Source: Lachnospiraceae bacterium (GTDB lineage: Bacteria > Bacillota > Clostridia > Lachnospirales > Lachnospiraceae). Taken from it: a DNA stretch of 46,943 nucleotides. Every line of letters starts with the position of its first letter. Positions within the stretch are counted from its first letter, which is position 1. Location of the stretch: positions 1-46,943 of the forward strand of contig JAFTBX010000013.1 in the NCBI GenBank assembly GCA_017455005.1. Reading direction: 5' to 3'. The position numbers were made by a program, and so were the translations under genes. Below are positions 21,749 through 29,975 of this stretch, piece after piece. The notes below the pieces were generated by a model that did not search any database, had not been told where the DNA came from, and saw nothing but the letters and a program-made list of their open reading frames with translations.

Positions 21749-23344
21749 TCAGAGGTTTTTCCGGATGGTCAGAATGTTTTTGCCATCTTTGTACTCGTAG
21801 GCTACATCATCCATGGTGTTTTTGACCAGGAAAATGCCCAGGCCTCCGATCTCCCGCTGATCCGCGCTGAGCGTCACATCCGGATCTTCTTTCGCAAGCG
21901 GATCATACGGCATTCCATTATCCATAAAGGTCAGAACGACCCTTAAGGGATCCTCCAATGTCTCAACTCTTATCACGGCCTTGCCGATGCGGTCTTCGTT
22001 TGCATAGGCATAGCTCGCGATGTTCACAAAGATCTCCTCCACGGCCATGTCGATCTGCATCTCTGCTTTCATCGGACATTCTGTCTTCTCAAGACGCTCA
22101 TCCACAAAGTCAATGACCTGCTGAAGATTTTCTTTCTTTGCTTCCACGGTCAGCTCGTTGACCGAAAAAAGAAGGGTATCATAACGATCCAGAAGGTCCA
22201 TGAGTTCTGCCTTCCAATGGTCGATTTCTATCCTCTTTGCCTCTATTTCGAGACCGTGGCGGCGGATCGAACGGCGGATCATGCGGGTATAGCCCACGAT
22301 GCGTGCTTTGTCCTCCACCTCACGGATCTTTTCTTCATCCGTAGTACCGAGATAAAGCTCAAGGGACTTTCTCCAGAAAACATTTGCCGTCTCCTGATCA
22401 AACCCCTGGAAGCGCTTCACTTCCTCATGGTCCATTTCCGAAAAACCGATATAAGCGTTGAACATGGAGCCCAGTTCGAAAATGCGGTTGCCGACGGCAA
22501 GGGTATCCATATCGATCAGCAGCACTTCATCATTCTGAAGCACCAGGTTCTTGGTATGATAGTCACCGTGGATCATATGCAGATCCTCCGGGACTGCCTC
22601 AAACAGTCTGAGCAGCTTGTCGCCGTATGCCTCCGGAAGATAATCCTTCATAAATTTCGCCCAGCCGAGAGCGGTATCACGCATATCCGGCAAAGCGCCC
22701 TTTTTCACGCGGGTATCATGGATCTTCTTTAAGAGTTCCACGTACTCCTGAACGCACCAGTCCAGCTTGTCCGGTTCTTCCGCGATCAACTTGGAAAACG
22801 ACCTTGCGTTTAAAAACTCAAAAACGGAACCGTAACTGTCTCCGACGCGCACGACATCATAGGAGATCGCCGTCGGGATCCCCAGAACCAAAGCAAGACG
22901 CGCCGTTTCTCTTTCATGCTGAATATCTTCCAACGCGTCCGCGTCATGATATACTTTCACCACATTGTCTTTATCAATGCGGTACAGGGTGCCGTTCGCA
23001 CCCTTGCCGATCACCTCGCAGCCCTCAATGGAGACCTGTCTGTACGCCTTGCGGACCGGCATCATTTCGGTGAAACCGGTCATGTCCAGAACTTCATATA
23101 CTTCCGGCTTAACGTTGATGATCGACAGTTCTTTATGTGTTTTACGCAAATGCAGGATAACCCTGAGACCGGCACTCGAGATATACTCAAGTTCCTCCGC
23201 ATCGATCACGAGTTCATCGCGTTCGGTACTGCCAAGGGCCTGCTGGATCTCTGCTTCCACTGCCGGAGCATTGTTGGAATCGATCCTTCCGATAAGGCCG
23301 ATGACCGGCGTTCCGTCTGCCTGCTTTAAGATAACATTACTCAT
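21749..23344 (-). CDS. Triple fusion: STAS antagonist, kinase-like (APH) and HATPase anti-sigma-type domain
   Basis: 531 residues in three recognisable parts. Residues 1-105 are a STAS anti-sigma antagonist domain, with the phospho-acceptor serines Ser56/Ser57 in EYISSAGLRV. Residues about 108-365 look like an aminoglycoside/choline-kinase-type phosphotransferase: glycine loop GKGANGTLYRID (113-124), Lys130 in VVKVYH, catalytic HGDYHTKN (His259, Asp261, Asn266) and LLIDMD (Asp278-Asp280). Residues about 390-531 are an RsbW-like HATPase: N-box EEIFVNIASYAY (Glu436-Asn441), G1 FMDNGMPYDP and G2 GGLGIFLVKN (500-509). Antagonist and kinase-type partners are normally separate proteins, so having both plus a small-molecule-kinase fold in one chain is unusual. 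It is preceded by a stand-alone STAS protein and a PP2C phosphatase in the same operon. The target and the substrate of the middle domain are unknown. Confidence 0.85.
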   Translation of the reverse strand: MSNVILKQADGTPVIGLIGRIDSNNAPAVEAEIQQALGSTERDELVIDAEELEYISSAGLRVILHLRKTHKELSIINVKPEVYEVLDMTGFTEMMPVRKAYRQVSIEGCEVIGKGANGTLYRIDKDNVVKVYHDADALEDIQHERETARLALVLGIPTAISYDVVRVGDSYGSVFEFLNARSFSKLIAEEPDKLDWCVQEYVELLKKIHDTRVKKGALPDMRDTALGWAKFMKDYLPEAYGDKLLRLFEAVPEDLHMIHGDYHTKNLVLQNDEVLLIDMDTLAVGNRIFELGSMFNAYIGFSEMDHEEVKRFQGFDQETANVFWRKSLELYLGTTDEEKIREVEDKARIVGYTRMIRRSIRRHGLEIEAKRIEIDHWKAELMDLLDRYDTLLFSVNELTVEAKKENLQQVIDFVDERLEKTECPMKAEMQIDMAVEEIFVNIASYAYANEDRIGKAVIRVETLEDPLRVVLTFMDNGMPYDPLAKEDPDVTLSADQREIGGLGIFLVKNTMDDVAYEYKDGKNILTIRKNL

Positions 23345-23413
23345 AGGAGCCTGCCCTTCCGCTGCCTAAGCAGCTCATCATCTGATGAAAACGCTTGACC
23401 AGGCGCCGGCAGA

Positions 23414-23710
23414 TCACTCGATTGTCAGGATGTCTGAAAAGCCGGTAAGTTCAAATACTTCCATCACCTCTTCACGCACATTGGTAACTTTCATGCTGCC
23501 CTTTTTGGCCATGGCTTTGTGCGCGGAAAGAAGGACTCTTAAGCCCGCGGAAGAAATGTATTCCAGGTCCTTGAAGTCGAATACCAGCTCAGCGATCTCG
23601 TCCAGCGAAGCATTGAGCTCCGCTTCCAGCTGCGGAGCAGTCAGTGTATCCAGTCTTCCCTCCAGTGCGATGATCAGCTGGGATTCATTTTGACTCTTTT
23701 TAATCTTCAT
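23414..23710 (-). CDS. STAS-domain anti-anti-sigma factor
   Basis: A 98-residue single STAS domain of the SpoIIAA/RsbV type. The conserved phosphorylation site is in LEYISSAGLRVLLSA (Ser53/Ser54), with the start VALEGRLD-like LIIALEGRLDT. In the usual partner switch the dephosphorylated protein binds the anti-sigma kinase; the PP2C phosphatase encoded just upstream should dephosphorylate it, and the HATPase domain of the downstream fusion should phosphorylate it. AAGGAGG lies 11 bases before the ATG, a little far. It resembles the STAS domain of the fusion closely (shared YISSAGLRV), suggesting duplication. Confidence 0.93.
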   Translation of the reverse strand: MKIKKSQNESQLIIALEGRLDTLTAPQLEAELNASLDEIAELVFDFKDLEYISSAGLRVLLSAHKAMAKKGSMKVTNVREEVMEVFELTGFSDILTIE

Positions 23711-23768
23711 AATGGAAATATCCTCCTTCAGATTCGAACGTGCCTCTCCGGCAGTATCGTCATGTTAC

Positions 23769-25382
23769 TTACTTATAAAGCATGCACAGCATGGTGATGT
23801 CATCAAACTGCGGCGCTTCTTTTACAAAATTGTTGATGCTGTTTCTGACCAGCTCGATCGTTTGGGCTGCCGTGACATTCTGACAGCAGTTCAGAGCCTC
23901 CAGCATCCTGTCTGTACCGAAAAGCGTGTTTTCACTGTCTGTCGCTTCCGTCACGCCATCGGTATAAACAAACAGCCGGTCTCCGTGCTCCAGTTGTATC
24001 TCATAGTCTTTATAACATATATCTTCCATTCCGCCAAGTACGAGTCCGTGTCTGTCCTTGTACAGTTCATAGTATCCGTCCTTCCGGCAGATGGCCGGGT
24101 ACTCATGGCCGGCATTGGCCGCCCGGAGCTTGCCGGTGGAAAGCTCGAGAATCCCGAGCCAGACCGTTACGAACATATGCGCGCGGTTGTTTCTGCACAG
24201 CTGGGCGTTGACCCTGGTCAGCGCCTCTCCGGGCTGCAGGCCGTTTTGCACAGCCGTACTGAGCAGGATCTTGGAGACCATCATGAAGAGCGCGCCCGGG
24301 ATGCTCTTGCCGGATACATCCGCGATCACGAGGCAGATGTGGTCATCGTCGACCATGAAGAAATCATAAAAGTCTCCGCCCACTTCCTTCGCGGGAAGCA
24401 TGGCCGCGTACAGATCGAACTCGGAGCGGTCAGGAAACGGCGGGAAGAGCGAGGGGAGCGCGCCCGCCTGGATCTTGCTCGCCACGTCCAGCTCCGCGCC
24501 GATCCTTTCCCTTTCTGCCGTGACATGGGTCAGGTTCTCGATGTACTGCTGGACCTGTTCTTCCATACGGTCGATCGAGTCTGCCAGCACACCGACCTCG
24601 TCCTGCGTCCTGATCGTTTCAGTCAGCTTTTCGGGAGCGATCACATTTTCATCCGCAAACCGTTCCGCCTCGTCCTTGATCTTCCTGAGCGGCAGGATCA
24701 TCATCTGATAAAGATACCACCCCTGCGCCAGGATAACCACCGCCGCGACGGAAATCAGAACCAGCAGAAGCTTGCGGATAAACTGCTGCCGGAACGCGAC
24801 CAGCGTATCCATCTGACGCTGTACGCAAAGGATCGCCTTCGTTTTGCGGTCCGCGCCCTTTAAGGGGATCATGGCCGTGATATGAGGGTCCGTCTGGATG
24901 TATCCCTTGTCACGGATCACCAGTTCCCTCTCCGAAGTTCCTTCGTAAAGCGCCCGGTACTTTTCTTTGTACTCGTCGTTTGTCGTTTCCCGGTAAAAAC
25001 CGAACTCATAGACCTGATACGGGCTGTCTTTGTTGATCGTCGAAAAAATGAAGGTGATATGTCCGTAATCCGTCAGGTCCGGCTGGATGACATAGATAAA
25101 CGTCACATTCTGGGAGTTGCAGAGCTGATCCATGCTGTACCAGGAAGCCTGGTACTCGGATGACTGGCCCTTGCTCTCAATAAAACGGTCTATATGATCG
25201 GGGTTCAGTGTCAGCGCCGCGGAATCCGCCGTGCGGAACGCCCCGTCAGCATACTGCTCCAGCAGCAGATCGGTAAACTCCTTATAACCGGTATATCCGA
25301 TTATGGCCGCGAAAATGACCAGTATCGTTATAACGCCGGCAAGGATCTTGATGCCTATGCTTTGCCTGAATCTTTTAATCAT
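23769..25382 (-). CDS. Membrane-bound PP2C/SpoIIE phosphatase with sensor and HAMP
   Basis: A 537-residue signalling phosphatase. A transmembrane helix (about 9-30), an extracellular sensor region of about 170 residues, a second helix (about 205-228) and a HAMP domain (MMILPLRKIKDEAERFA onward) lead through a coiled coil to a SpoIIE/PP2C domain from about 310. PP2C metal residues are visible in VGGDFYDFF, VIADVSGKSIPG, YTDGVTEA and QFDDITML. It should sense an external cue and dephosphorylate STAS proteins such as the one encoded 58 bases downstream. GAAGGGAAC precedes the ATG. The ligand cannot be read from sequence. Confidence 0.93.
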   Translation of the reverse strand: MIKRFRQSIGIKILAGVITILVIFAAIIGYTGYKEFTDLLLEQYADGAFRTADSAALTLNPDHIDRFIESKGQSSEYQASWYSMDQLCNSQNVTFIYVIQPDLTDYGHITFIFSTINKDSPYQVYEFGFYRETTNDEYKEKYRALYEGTSERELVIRDKGYIQTDPHITAMIPLKGADRKTKAILCVQRQMDTLVAFRQQFIRKLLLVLISVAAVVILAQGWYLYQMMILPLRKIKDEAERFADENVIAPEKLTETIRTQDEVGVLADSIDRMEEQVQQYIENLTHVTAERERIGAELDVASKIQAGALPSLFPPFPDRSEFDLYAAMLPAKEVGGDFYDFFMVDDDHICLVIADVSGKSIPGALFMMVSKILLSTAVQNGLQPGEALTRVNAQLCRNNRAHMFVTVWLGILELSTGKLRAANAGHEYPAICRKDGYYELYKDRHGLVLGGMEDICYKDYEIQLEHGDRLFVYTDGVTEATDSENTLFGTDRMLEALNCCQNVTAAQTIELVRNSINNFVKEAPQFDDITMLCMLYK

Positions 25383-25411
25383 CTGTTCCCTTCATCCTGT
25401 TGGTGTTTTCC

Positions 25412-26839
25412 TCATTGCATAAGGTACGGGATCACTGCCGCGGTAAGGTTGTTGAGCCAGGTCGAATTGTTGGGCCGCTTCATATCGAGCGAGTTGATCA
25501 CGACCGACCGGATCCGGATCCTGCCCGGCCCGAACGGATCCGAAGCCGAACTGACGGAACTGATCACATAGTACCGGCCGTCTTCCGCGCCGAGATACAT
25601 CATCTCATGTCCGCGGAAGAAAAGCGTGGTCCCTGCCGGAAGCCCGTCCAGCACCTGACACTTTTCAGCATCACTCATCCCGCTCAGATCATATTTCACT
25701 GCCGGCGCCTCTTGCTGCCAGGTTGTATTGCGCGGCAGCTCCAGCCCGAAGCAGCGGTAAACGCCGCGGATATATCCGGAGCAGTCTTCCGCCCCAAGCA
25801 TGCCGCCCCAGCCGTAGGCGTCGCCGAGCATGTTAAAAGCGACTCTCAGTACGTTGCGCCTTGTCAGCGGGAGATAACCGATGCTGACACCATAGTGCTG
25901 GGAGATCAACGCCTGTTTCTTCGCATAGCTTCCGTCACCCTGCCGGACAGGGATATAAACCGCGTAATTCTGCTGCGGGGATCGGTTTGTGATACGCCCC
26001 GGTACCGCGACGTAAGGGATCAGCTCGAGCATCGTTCCCTGCGTCAGCATCAGTCCGGATATCTCCGGGTCGGTGTTGGACTCCTCCAGATAGATCCGGT
26101 TATCCGTCACAACGAGCGTACGGTCTTCGGAAAGATCCCAGGCGCCGAGCCACTCCGATCTGCCGGAGCAAAGCGCAACGCAGTCTGACCTGACCCAGCC
26201 GCCGCAGTTGGATGTCACGCCGTACCAGTAGTTTCCGTCCGCCGTGCGCGAAAGCAGGATCATCGGCTCATTGACCCGGACGGAAGAAAGCTGGACATAA
26301 TCAAAGTTGATGTCCCCCTGCTCGTCCGTCACGATCTCCTCCGTCGGAAAGGCTCTTAAGTCCGCTCTCTTCGTAACGATCCCGTACTGAACCGCGTGGG
26401 ATCCGTTATAAGCCTTGTTCCGGATGTTGTCCGTGATCCGGCGCATCATATCCCCGGAGACAACATTGCCATAAGCATCCCAGTACTTGCCGTTCAGATA
26501 CGCCTGAAACTCACTGACCGCGGAAGCGTACAGCCGCTCCGGAAGACCTTCCTCCTGCACGGACCTGTAGTTCTTTAAGTCGTACATCTGACATTCTTTT
26601 TTGGCCATCATGGCACTGTTCAGTGCCGTGACAGAGCGCCAGTCGGCAAGCACTTCATCCGCCCCGGCGTCATTTCTGACCCAGTAGTCCGGCCAGCTCA
26701 TGCTGTCTGTTACACCGGGCATATAGGAAACGGCAGCTGAAGACGGAACCGCCGCATACGAAAAAATGCTGGTCCCTGCTGCCATACCCGCGCACACCGC
26801 GAAAAGCAGCACCTTCATGCCGGTCTTATGTTTGTTCAT
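25412..26839 (-). CDS. Secreted NlpC/P60 cell-wall hydrolase with SH3-like domains
   Basis: A 475-residue protein with a signal peptide (cleavage near FSYAA, residue 30). A helical region (about 45-140) follows, then SH3-like folds (about 150-250: YGIVTKRADLRAFP, then GGWVRSDCVAL; more to about 320), and a C-terminal NlpC/P60 domain with catalytic Cys353 (AEDCSGY) and His411 (FRGHEMMYLG). Such enzymes cut gamma-D-Glu-diaminopimelate links in peptidoglycan stem peptides. I chose the ATG at 26839 because the signal peptide follows at once; its binding site is weak. It ends 29 bases before the phosphatase gene, so wall turnover may be linked to that signalling system, for example as sensor input. 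That link is inference. Confidence 0.88.
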   Translation of the reverse strand: MNKHKTGMKVLLFAVCAGMAAGTSIFSYAAVPSSAAVSYMPGVTDSMSWPDYWVRNDAGADEVLADWRSVTALNSAMMAKKECQMYDLKNYRSVQEEGLPERLYASAVSEFQAYLNGKYWDAYGNVVSGDMMRRITDNIRNKAYNGSHAVQYGIVTKRADLRAFPTEEIVTDEQGDINFDYVQLSSVRVNEPMILLSRTADGNYWYGVTSNCGGWVRSDCVALCSGRSEWLGAWDLSEDRTLVVTDNRIYLEESNTDPEISGLMLTQGTMLELIPYVAVPGRITNRSPQQNYAVYIPVRQGDGSYAKKQALISQHYGVSIGYLPLTRRNVLRVAFNMLGDAYGWGGMLGAEDCSGYIRGVYRCFGLELPRNTTWQQEAPAVKYDLSGMSDAEKCQVLDGLPAGTTLFFRGHEMMYLGAEDGRYYVISSVSSASDPFGPGRIRIRSVVINSLDMKRPNNSTWLNNLTAAVIPYLMQ

Positions 26840-26907
26840 TCTATCGATACCACCATCTGTAATCTTTGAATCCCGGCCGTCAACGTCTCTCACCGCCGGT
26901 TTCCGGA

Positions 26908-28599
26908 TCAGAACTGATCCGACTCGTCAAGTGCGCTTAAAAGTCCCGGCACAAACTGCTTCTTGCGTGACACCACACCGTCGAGATGCGCTTTTCCGTC
27001 TGCTGCTTCCACGCCGAACGCCTCCTGCAGCAGTATGTCGGCATTCTTACCCGCAAATAAAACGTCACTCGACTGATCGCCGATGCTTGTCGCAAGGTAA
27101 AAGGCCATATCTACCTTTTCATTGCCCGGTACTTCCGTAATGTAGAAGGAAATGATCTTTTCCGCCTTCTCCAGATTGGTCATGCTGTTGAATGTACCCT
27201 GGGCAATCGCCATACGGATGTTGCCATGGCGAAGGATCTTGCAGTCATTGTGGAAGATGCCGTCCGGCGTCTTGCCGCTTAAGTCCTCGCCTGCGTCGAA
27301 CATGTCCGAAGCCAGCTGATCGAGATCCTCGCCTGCGATCTGTGCCAGCTCCTGCGCCGTACGGCGGTCCTTCGGCGTACATGTAGGTGAACGGAACTTC
27401 AGCGTATCGGAAAGGATTGCACAGCAGAGCAGTCCCGCCATCTGCGGCGAAATCTCCACACCATACTCGTGATACATATCATAAATAATCGTCGCGGTGC
27501 ATCCCACCGGCTGGTTCCTGAAGAAGATCGGACCGGCAGTCTCCATATCGCCGATCCTGTGATGGTCAATAATGCCAAGGATATCCGCTTCTTCAAAGCC
27601 ATCCACACACTGGCTCTTTTCATTATGATCCACAAGGACCATCTCTTTACGCTTCAGATTGATGAGGTTGCGCTTGGATACCAGTCCCTGAACAACGCCG
27701 CTGCTGTCTATGACCGGGAAATAATCGAAGCGGACCCGGCTCATGACTTCACGCACTTCATCGAGAGAAGTCGACGAATCAAAGGTCGTGACCTTGGTCT
27801 GCATGTGGTTGCCGACCGGGATACTCTGGTTTACAAGACGTGAAGCGGTATAGGTATCGTACGGCGTACTGATCAGGATACAGTCATGTTCTGCCGCCAG
27901 CTTCATGATCGTCCGCGCGATCTTGCTTTCCAGACAAACGATGACCATGGACGCACCGAGCTCGATTGCGCAAAGCTGCGCCTCGTAGCGGTCTCCAACC
28001 ATGACAATGTCGCCTTCCTTGACCTTGTTTTCCATCGCCTCCGGCGAACCCGCGCCGATCGTCACACGGCCTCTGTCGATGATGGTCTCCGGATTGCCGC
28101 AGATAAGTTCACCGTCAATCGTTTCCAGGAGATTCTTAAGCGGCACCTTTGCCTTGGAGAGGACATCAGCCTCCAGGCTGTCCATGTTTGCCATGGCGAT
28201 ATCCTGTACCGTGATGATGCCCTCGAGGTGTCCGTCATGATGAACTACGGGAAGCGTTGTGATATCCCTTTCGATCATCATGCGCCATGCGTTCCTGAGG
28301 CTCGTGGATGAGGGGATCCCGAGTTCATCGCGGATATCCAGGTCACTGACCTGGGCGCGCACGTCGAGGCATAGCCTCGGGATCTGGAACCCGAAGCGGC
28401 GGAGCACAAACTCCGTTTCTTTATTGATCACGCCTGCGCGGCACGGCTCATATTCCTTGCCGCAGTCTTCGATACCCTCACGGATGTTCTTTTCGCGATA
28501 TCCGTTCATCAGACCGGCGTAGGCGATGGCGGAACAGATCGAATCCGAATCAGGATTCTTGTGTCCGATAACCATTACTTTCTTCGTCAATTCTTTCAA
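26908..28599 (-). CDS. CBS-domain manganese-dependent inorganic pyrophosphatase (family II)
   Basis: 563 residues in the order DHH part 1, CBS, DRTGG, CBS, DHH part 2, DHHA2, as in nucleotide-regulated family II pyrophosphatases. Visible: VIGHKNPDSDS at the N-terminus, the DHH motif IIDHHRIG (about residue 350), SDTLKFRSPT, and the C-terminal RKKQFVPGL that binds phosphate. It hydrolyses pyrophosphate to phosphate, driving biosynthesis; CBS domains bind adenine nucleotides. The start is TTG at 28599, with AAGGAG eight bases upstream. This start lies one base beyond the rhomboid stop, so the two are probably translated as a unit. Confidence 0.94.
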   Translation of the reverse strand: MKELTKKVMVIGHKNPDSDSICSAIAYAGLMNGYREKNIREGIEDCGKEYEPCRAGVINKETEFVLRRFGFQIPRLCLDVRAQVSDLDIRDELGIPSSTSLRNAWRMMIERDITTLPVVHHDGHLEGIITVQDIAMANMDSLEADVLSKAKVPLKNLLETIDGELICGNPETIIDRGRVTIGAGSPEAMENKVKEGDIVMVGDRYEAQLCAIELGASMVIVCLESKIARTIMKLAAEHDCILISTPYDTYTASRLVNQSIPVGNHMQTKVTTFDSSTSLDEVREVMSRVRFDYFPVIDSSGVVQGLVSKRNLINLKRKEMVLVDHNEKSQCVDGFEEADILGIIDHHRIGDMETAGPIFFRNQPVGCTATIIYDMYHEYGVEISPQMAGLLCCAILSDTLKFRSPTCTPKDRRTAQELAQIAGEDLDQLASDMFDAGEDLSGKTPDGIFHNDCKILRHGNIRMAIAQGTFNSMTNLEKAEKIISFYITEVPGNEKVDMAFYLATSIGDQSSDVLFAGKNADILLQEAFGVEAADGKAHLDGVVSRKKQFVPGLLSALDESDQF

Positions 28600-28600
28600 T

Positions 28601-29197
28601 TTATCGTCTCCTTAATGCGGTAGTTGAAAAGTATACAGGCCATGTGATCAGGAAGCCTCCGATCAATCCTCCGATATGGGCTGTCATGTTGATCGAACCG
28701 TCCGAAAGCCCAGGCGCAAGGACCAGAAGTACCGCAATCAATACCCGTTTCATCGGAAACATGCCTTTCATCTGCGGCAACAGCGCAAATACGATAAATA
28801 CGCCAAGCAATCCGCAGATTGCGCCGGAGGCGCCGGCGGATACCGCAGTTCCGCCTGCCCCTGACAGAATATCCGTAACATAAACGAGGAGATTGCCTGC
28901 AAGTCCTGAAACAAGATAGATCACAAGGAACCGGACCTTTCCGAAACAGCGTTCGACAAAAGAACCCAGCGCAAAGAGCGATATCATGTTGCTCCCGAGA
29001 TGCTCCGGCCCGAAATGAAGGAACATCGCCGTAAAAAGCCGATACCACTCTCCCCGGTCCCGAACAAGCGGCATGACGTAGGCACCAAAGCGGATGGCCA
29101 CATCGACATCCTCGCTTCCTCCCGCAGCAGCTTCCAAAAGGAAGACCAGTACGTTGACCGCGATCAAAATATAGGTCATAAGTGGTTTCTTTTCCAT
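28601..29197 (-). CDS. Rhomboid family intramembrane serine protease
   Basis: 198 residues with six or seven hydrophobic helices. The rhomboid signatures are present: WYRLFTAMFLHFGPEHLGSN (with the HxxxxHxxxN-like element), the catalytic serine in GASGAICGLLG, and the partner histidine in NMTAHIGGLIGG. Rhomboids cut membrane-protein substrates within the bilayer. I chose the ATG at 29197. A -10 box (TACAAT) ends only six bases before it, so the mRNA should be leaderless; no Shine-Dalgarno is present. The following pyrophosphatase gene has its binding site inside this gene's end. Confidence 0.92.
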   Translation of the reverse strand: MEKKPLMTYILIAVNVLVFLLEAAAGGSEDVDVAIRFGAYVMPLVRDRGEWYRLFTAMFLHFGPEHLGSNMISLFALGSFVERCFGKVRFLVIYLVSGLAGNLLVYVTDILSGAGGTAVSAGASGAICGLLGVFIVFALLPQMKGMFPMKRVLIAVLLVLAPGLSDGSINMTAHIGGLIGGFLITWPVYFSTTALRRR

Positions 29198-29203
29198 CGT
29201 TTT

Positions 29204-29241
29204 ATTGTACCCAAAACGGGGCTGTGTTAGCAACCCCGTTT
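29204..29241 (-). promoter_or_regulatory. Rhomboid promoter embedded in upstream terminator hairpin
   Basis: TTGCTA (29228-29233), an 18-base spacer and TACAAT (29204-29209) on the minus strand. AAACGGGG (29214-29221) and CCCCGTTT (29234-29241) form an 8-bp stem followed by TTTGGG, which looks like the NUDIX transcript's terminator. Promoter and terminator share the same bases. Confidence 0.6.
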
Positions 29242-29303
29242 GCGAAAATTAAAAATGTTGTAATAGGATTACGCTCTTAGAGGCGCAGAAGGGCGCCGTT
29301 CGC

Positions 29304-29975
29304 TCAAACATCCTCGGCGCCTGATGGCGCCTGCGGAACTCGCTCTGCGGCATCCCTTCTGACGCCATCATCCGGTGCTTTCACAGTTGCCTGATTACCC
29401 CCGGCCCACAGGTAGCAGTAGGCCTGCGTCCTTGCGTCAAAGGGCTCCGTGCGGAGGAGCTTCCGGACTTCCTCCCTGGTATACCAGCCCGGCTCGATCT
29501 CTTCATCGTAGGTGGTATGATTGCGGAAAATGTCCGCGGAACCGCCGTCTGCCGCTCCGGCGATGCCGAATACCAGCGTGCCTTTTTCATTGGAAAGCCC
29601 GATCGCGTTGCAGCTTTGCTCCAGAACATCATCGACCCGGAGCAGCTTTAAGCCGGTTTCCTCCATCAGTTCCCGTGCGGCGCTTACCTGCACGGTCTCT
29701 CCCGGATCGATCAATCCTCCCGGGAAATTATAGGTCCAGTGGTTCATGGCCATGCGAAACTCTCTGCAGAGGAGGATCCGTTCACCGGCTTCATCTGTCA
29801 GGATGAGGATCACGGAATCAGCCTGACGGTTTTCGAGTTCCTCTGCGGTATTCATCTCCCGCTGCCTGCCGACCATCTCATAGATCTTCTCCCGGCCGTC
29901 CGATGTCTCATATTCTATATCGTACCGGGTCAGAAACTTGCCTTCCATGACCTTTCGGATCTTTTTCAGTTTCAT
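29304..29975 (-). CDS. NUDIX hydrolase
   Basis: A 223-residue cytoplasmic NUDIX protein with a complete Nudix box (GGLIDPGETVQVSAARELMEETGL spans the G-x5-E-x7-REUxEExGU motif; key residues RELMEE). The N-terminal beta region (MKLKKIRKVMEGKFL) resembles ADP-sugar pyrophosphatases; the last 30 residues are a charged tail. Start ATG at 29975 overlaps the guanine deaminase stop by four bases (ATGA), so the two are translationally coupled. The substrate may be a nucleotide or sugar nucleotide connected with guanine turnover. Confidence 0.92.
   Translation of the reverse strand: MKLKKIRKVMEGKFLTRYDIEYETSDGREKIYEMVGRQREMNTAEELENRQADSVILILTDEAGERILLCREFRMAMNHWTYNFPGGLIDPGETVQVSAARELMEETGLKLLRVDDVLEQSCNAIGLSNEKGTLVFGIAGAADGGSADIFRNHTTYDEEIEPGWYTREEVRKLLRTEPFDARTQAYCYLWAGGNQATVKAPDDGVRRDAAERVPQAPSGAEDV

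Noticed and set aside
23712..24863. 383-residue plus-strand open frame
   Set aside because: Antisense shadow of the PP2C phosphatase, whose domains and ribosome binding site are clear.
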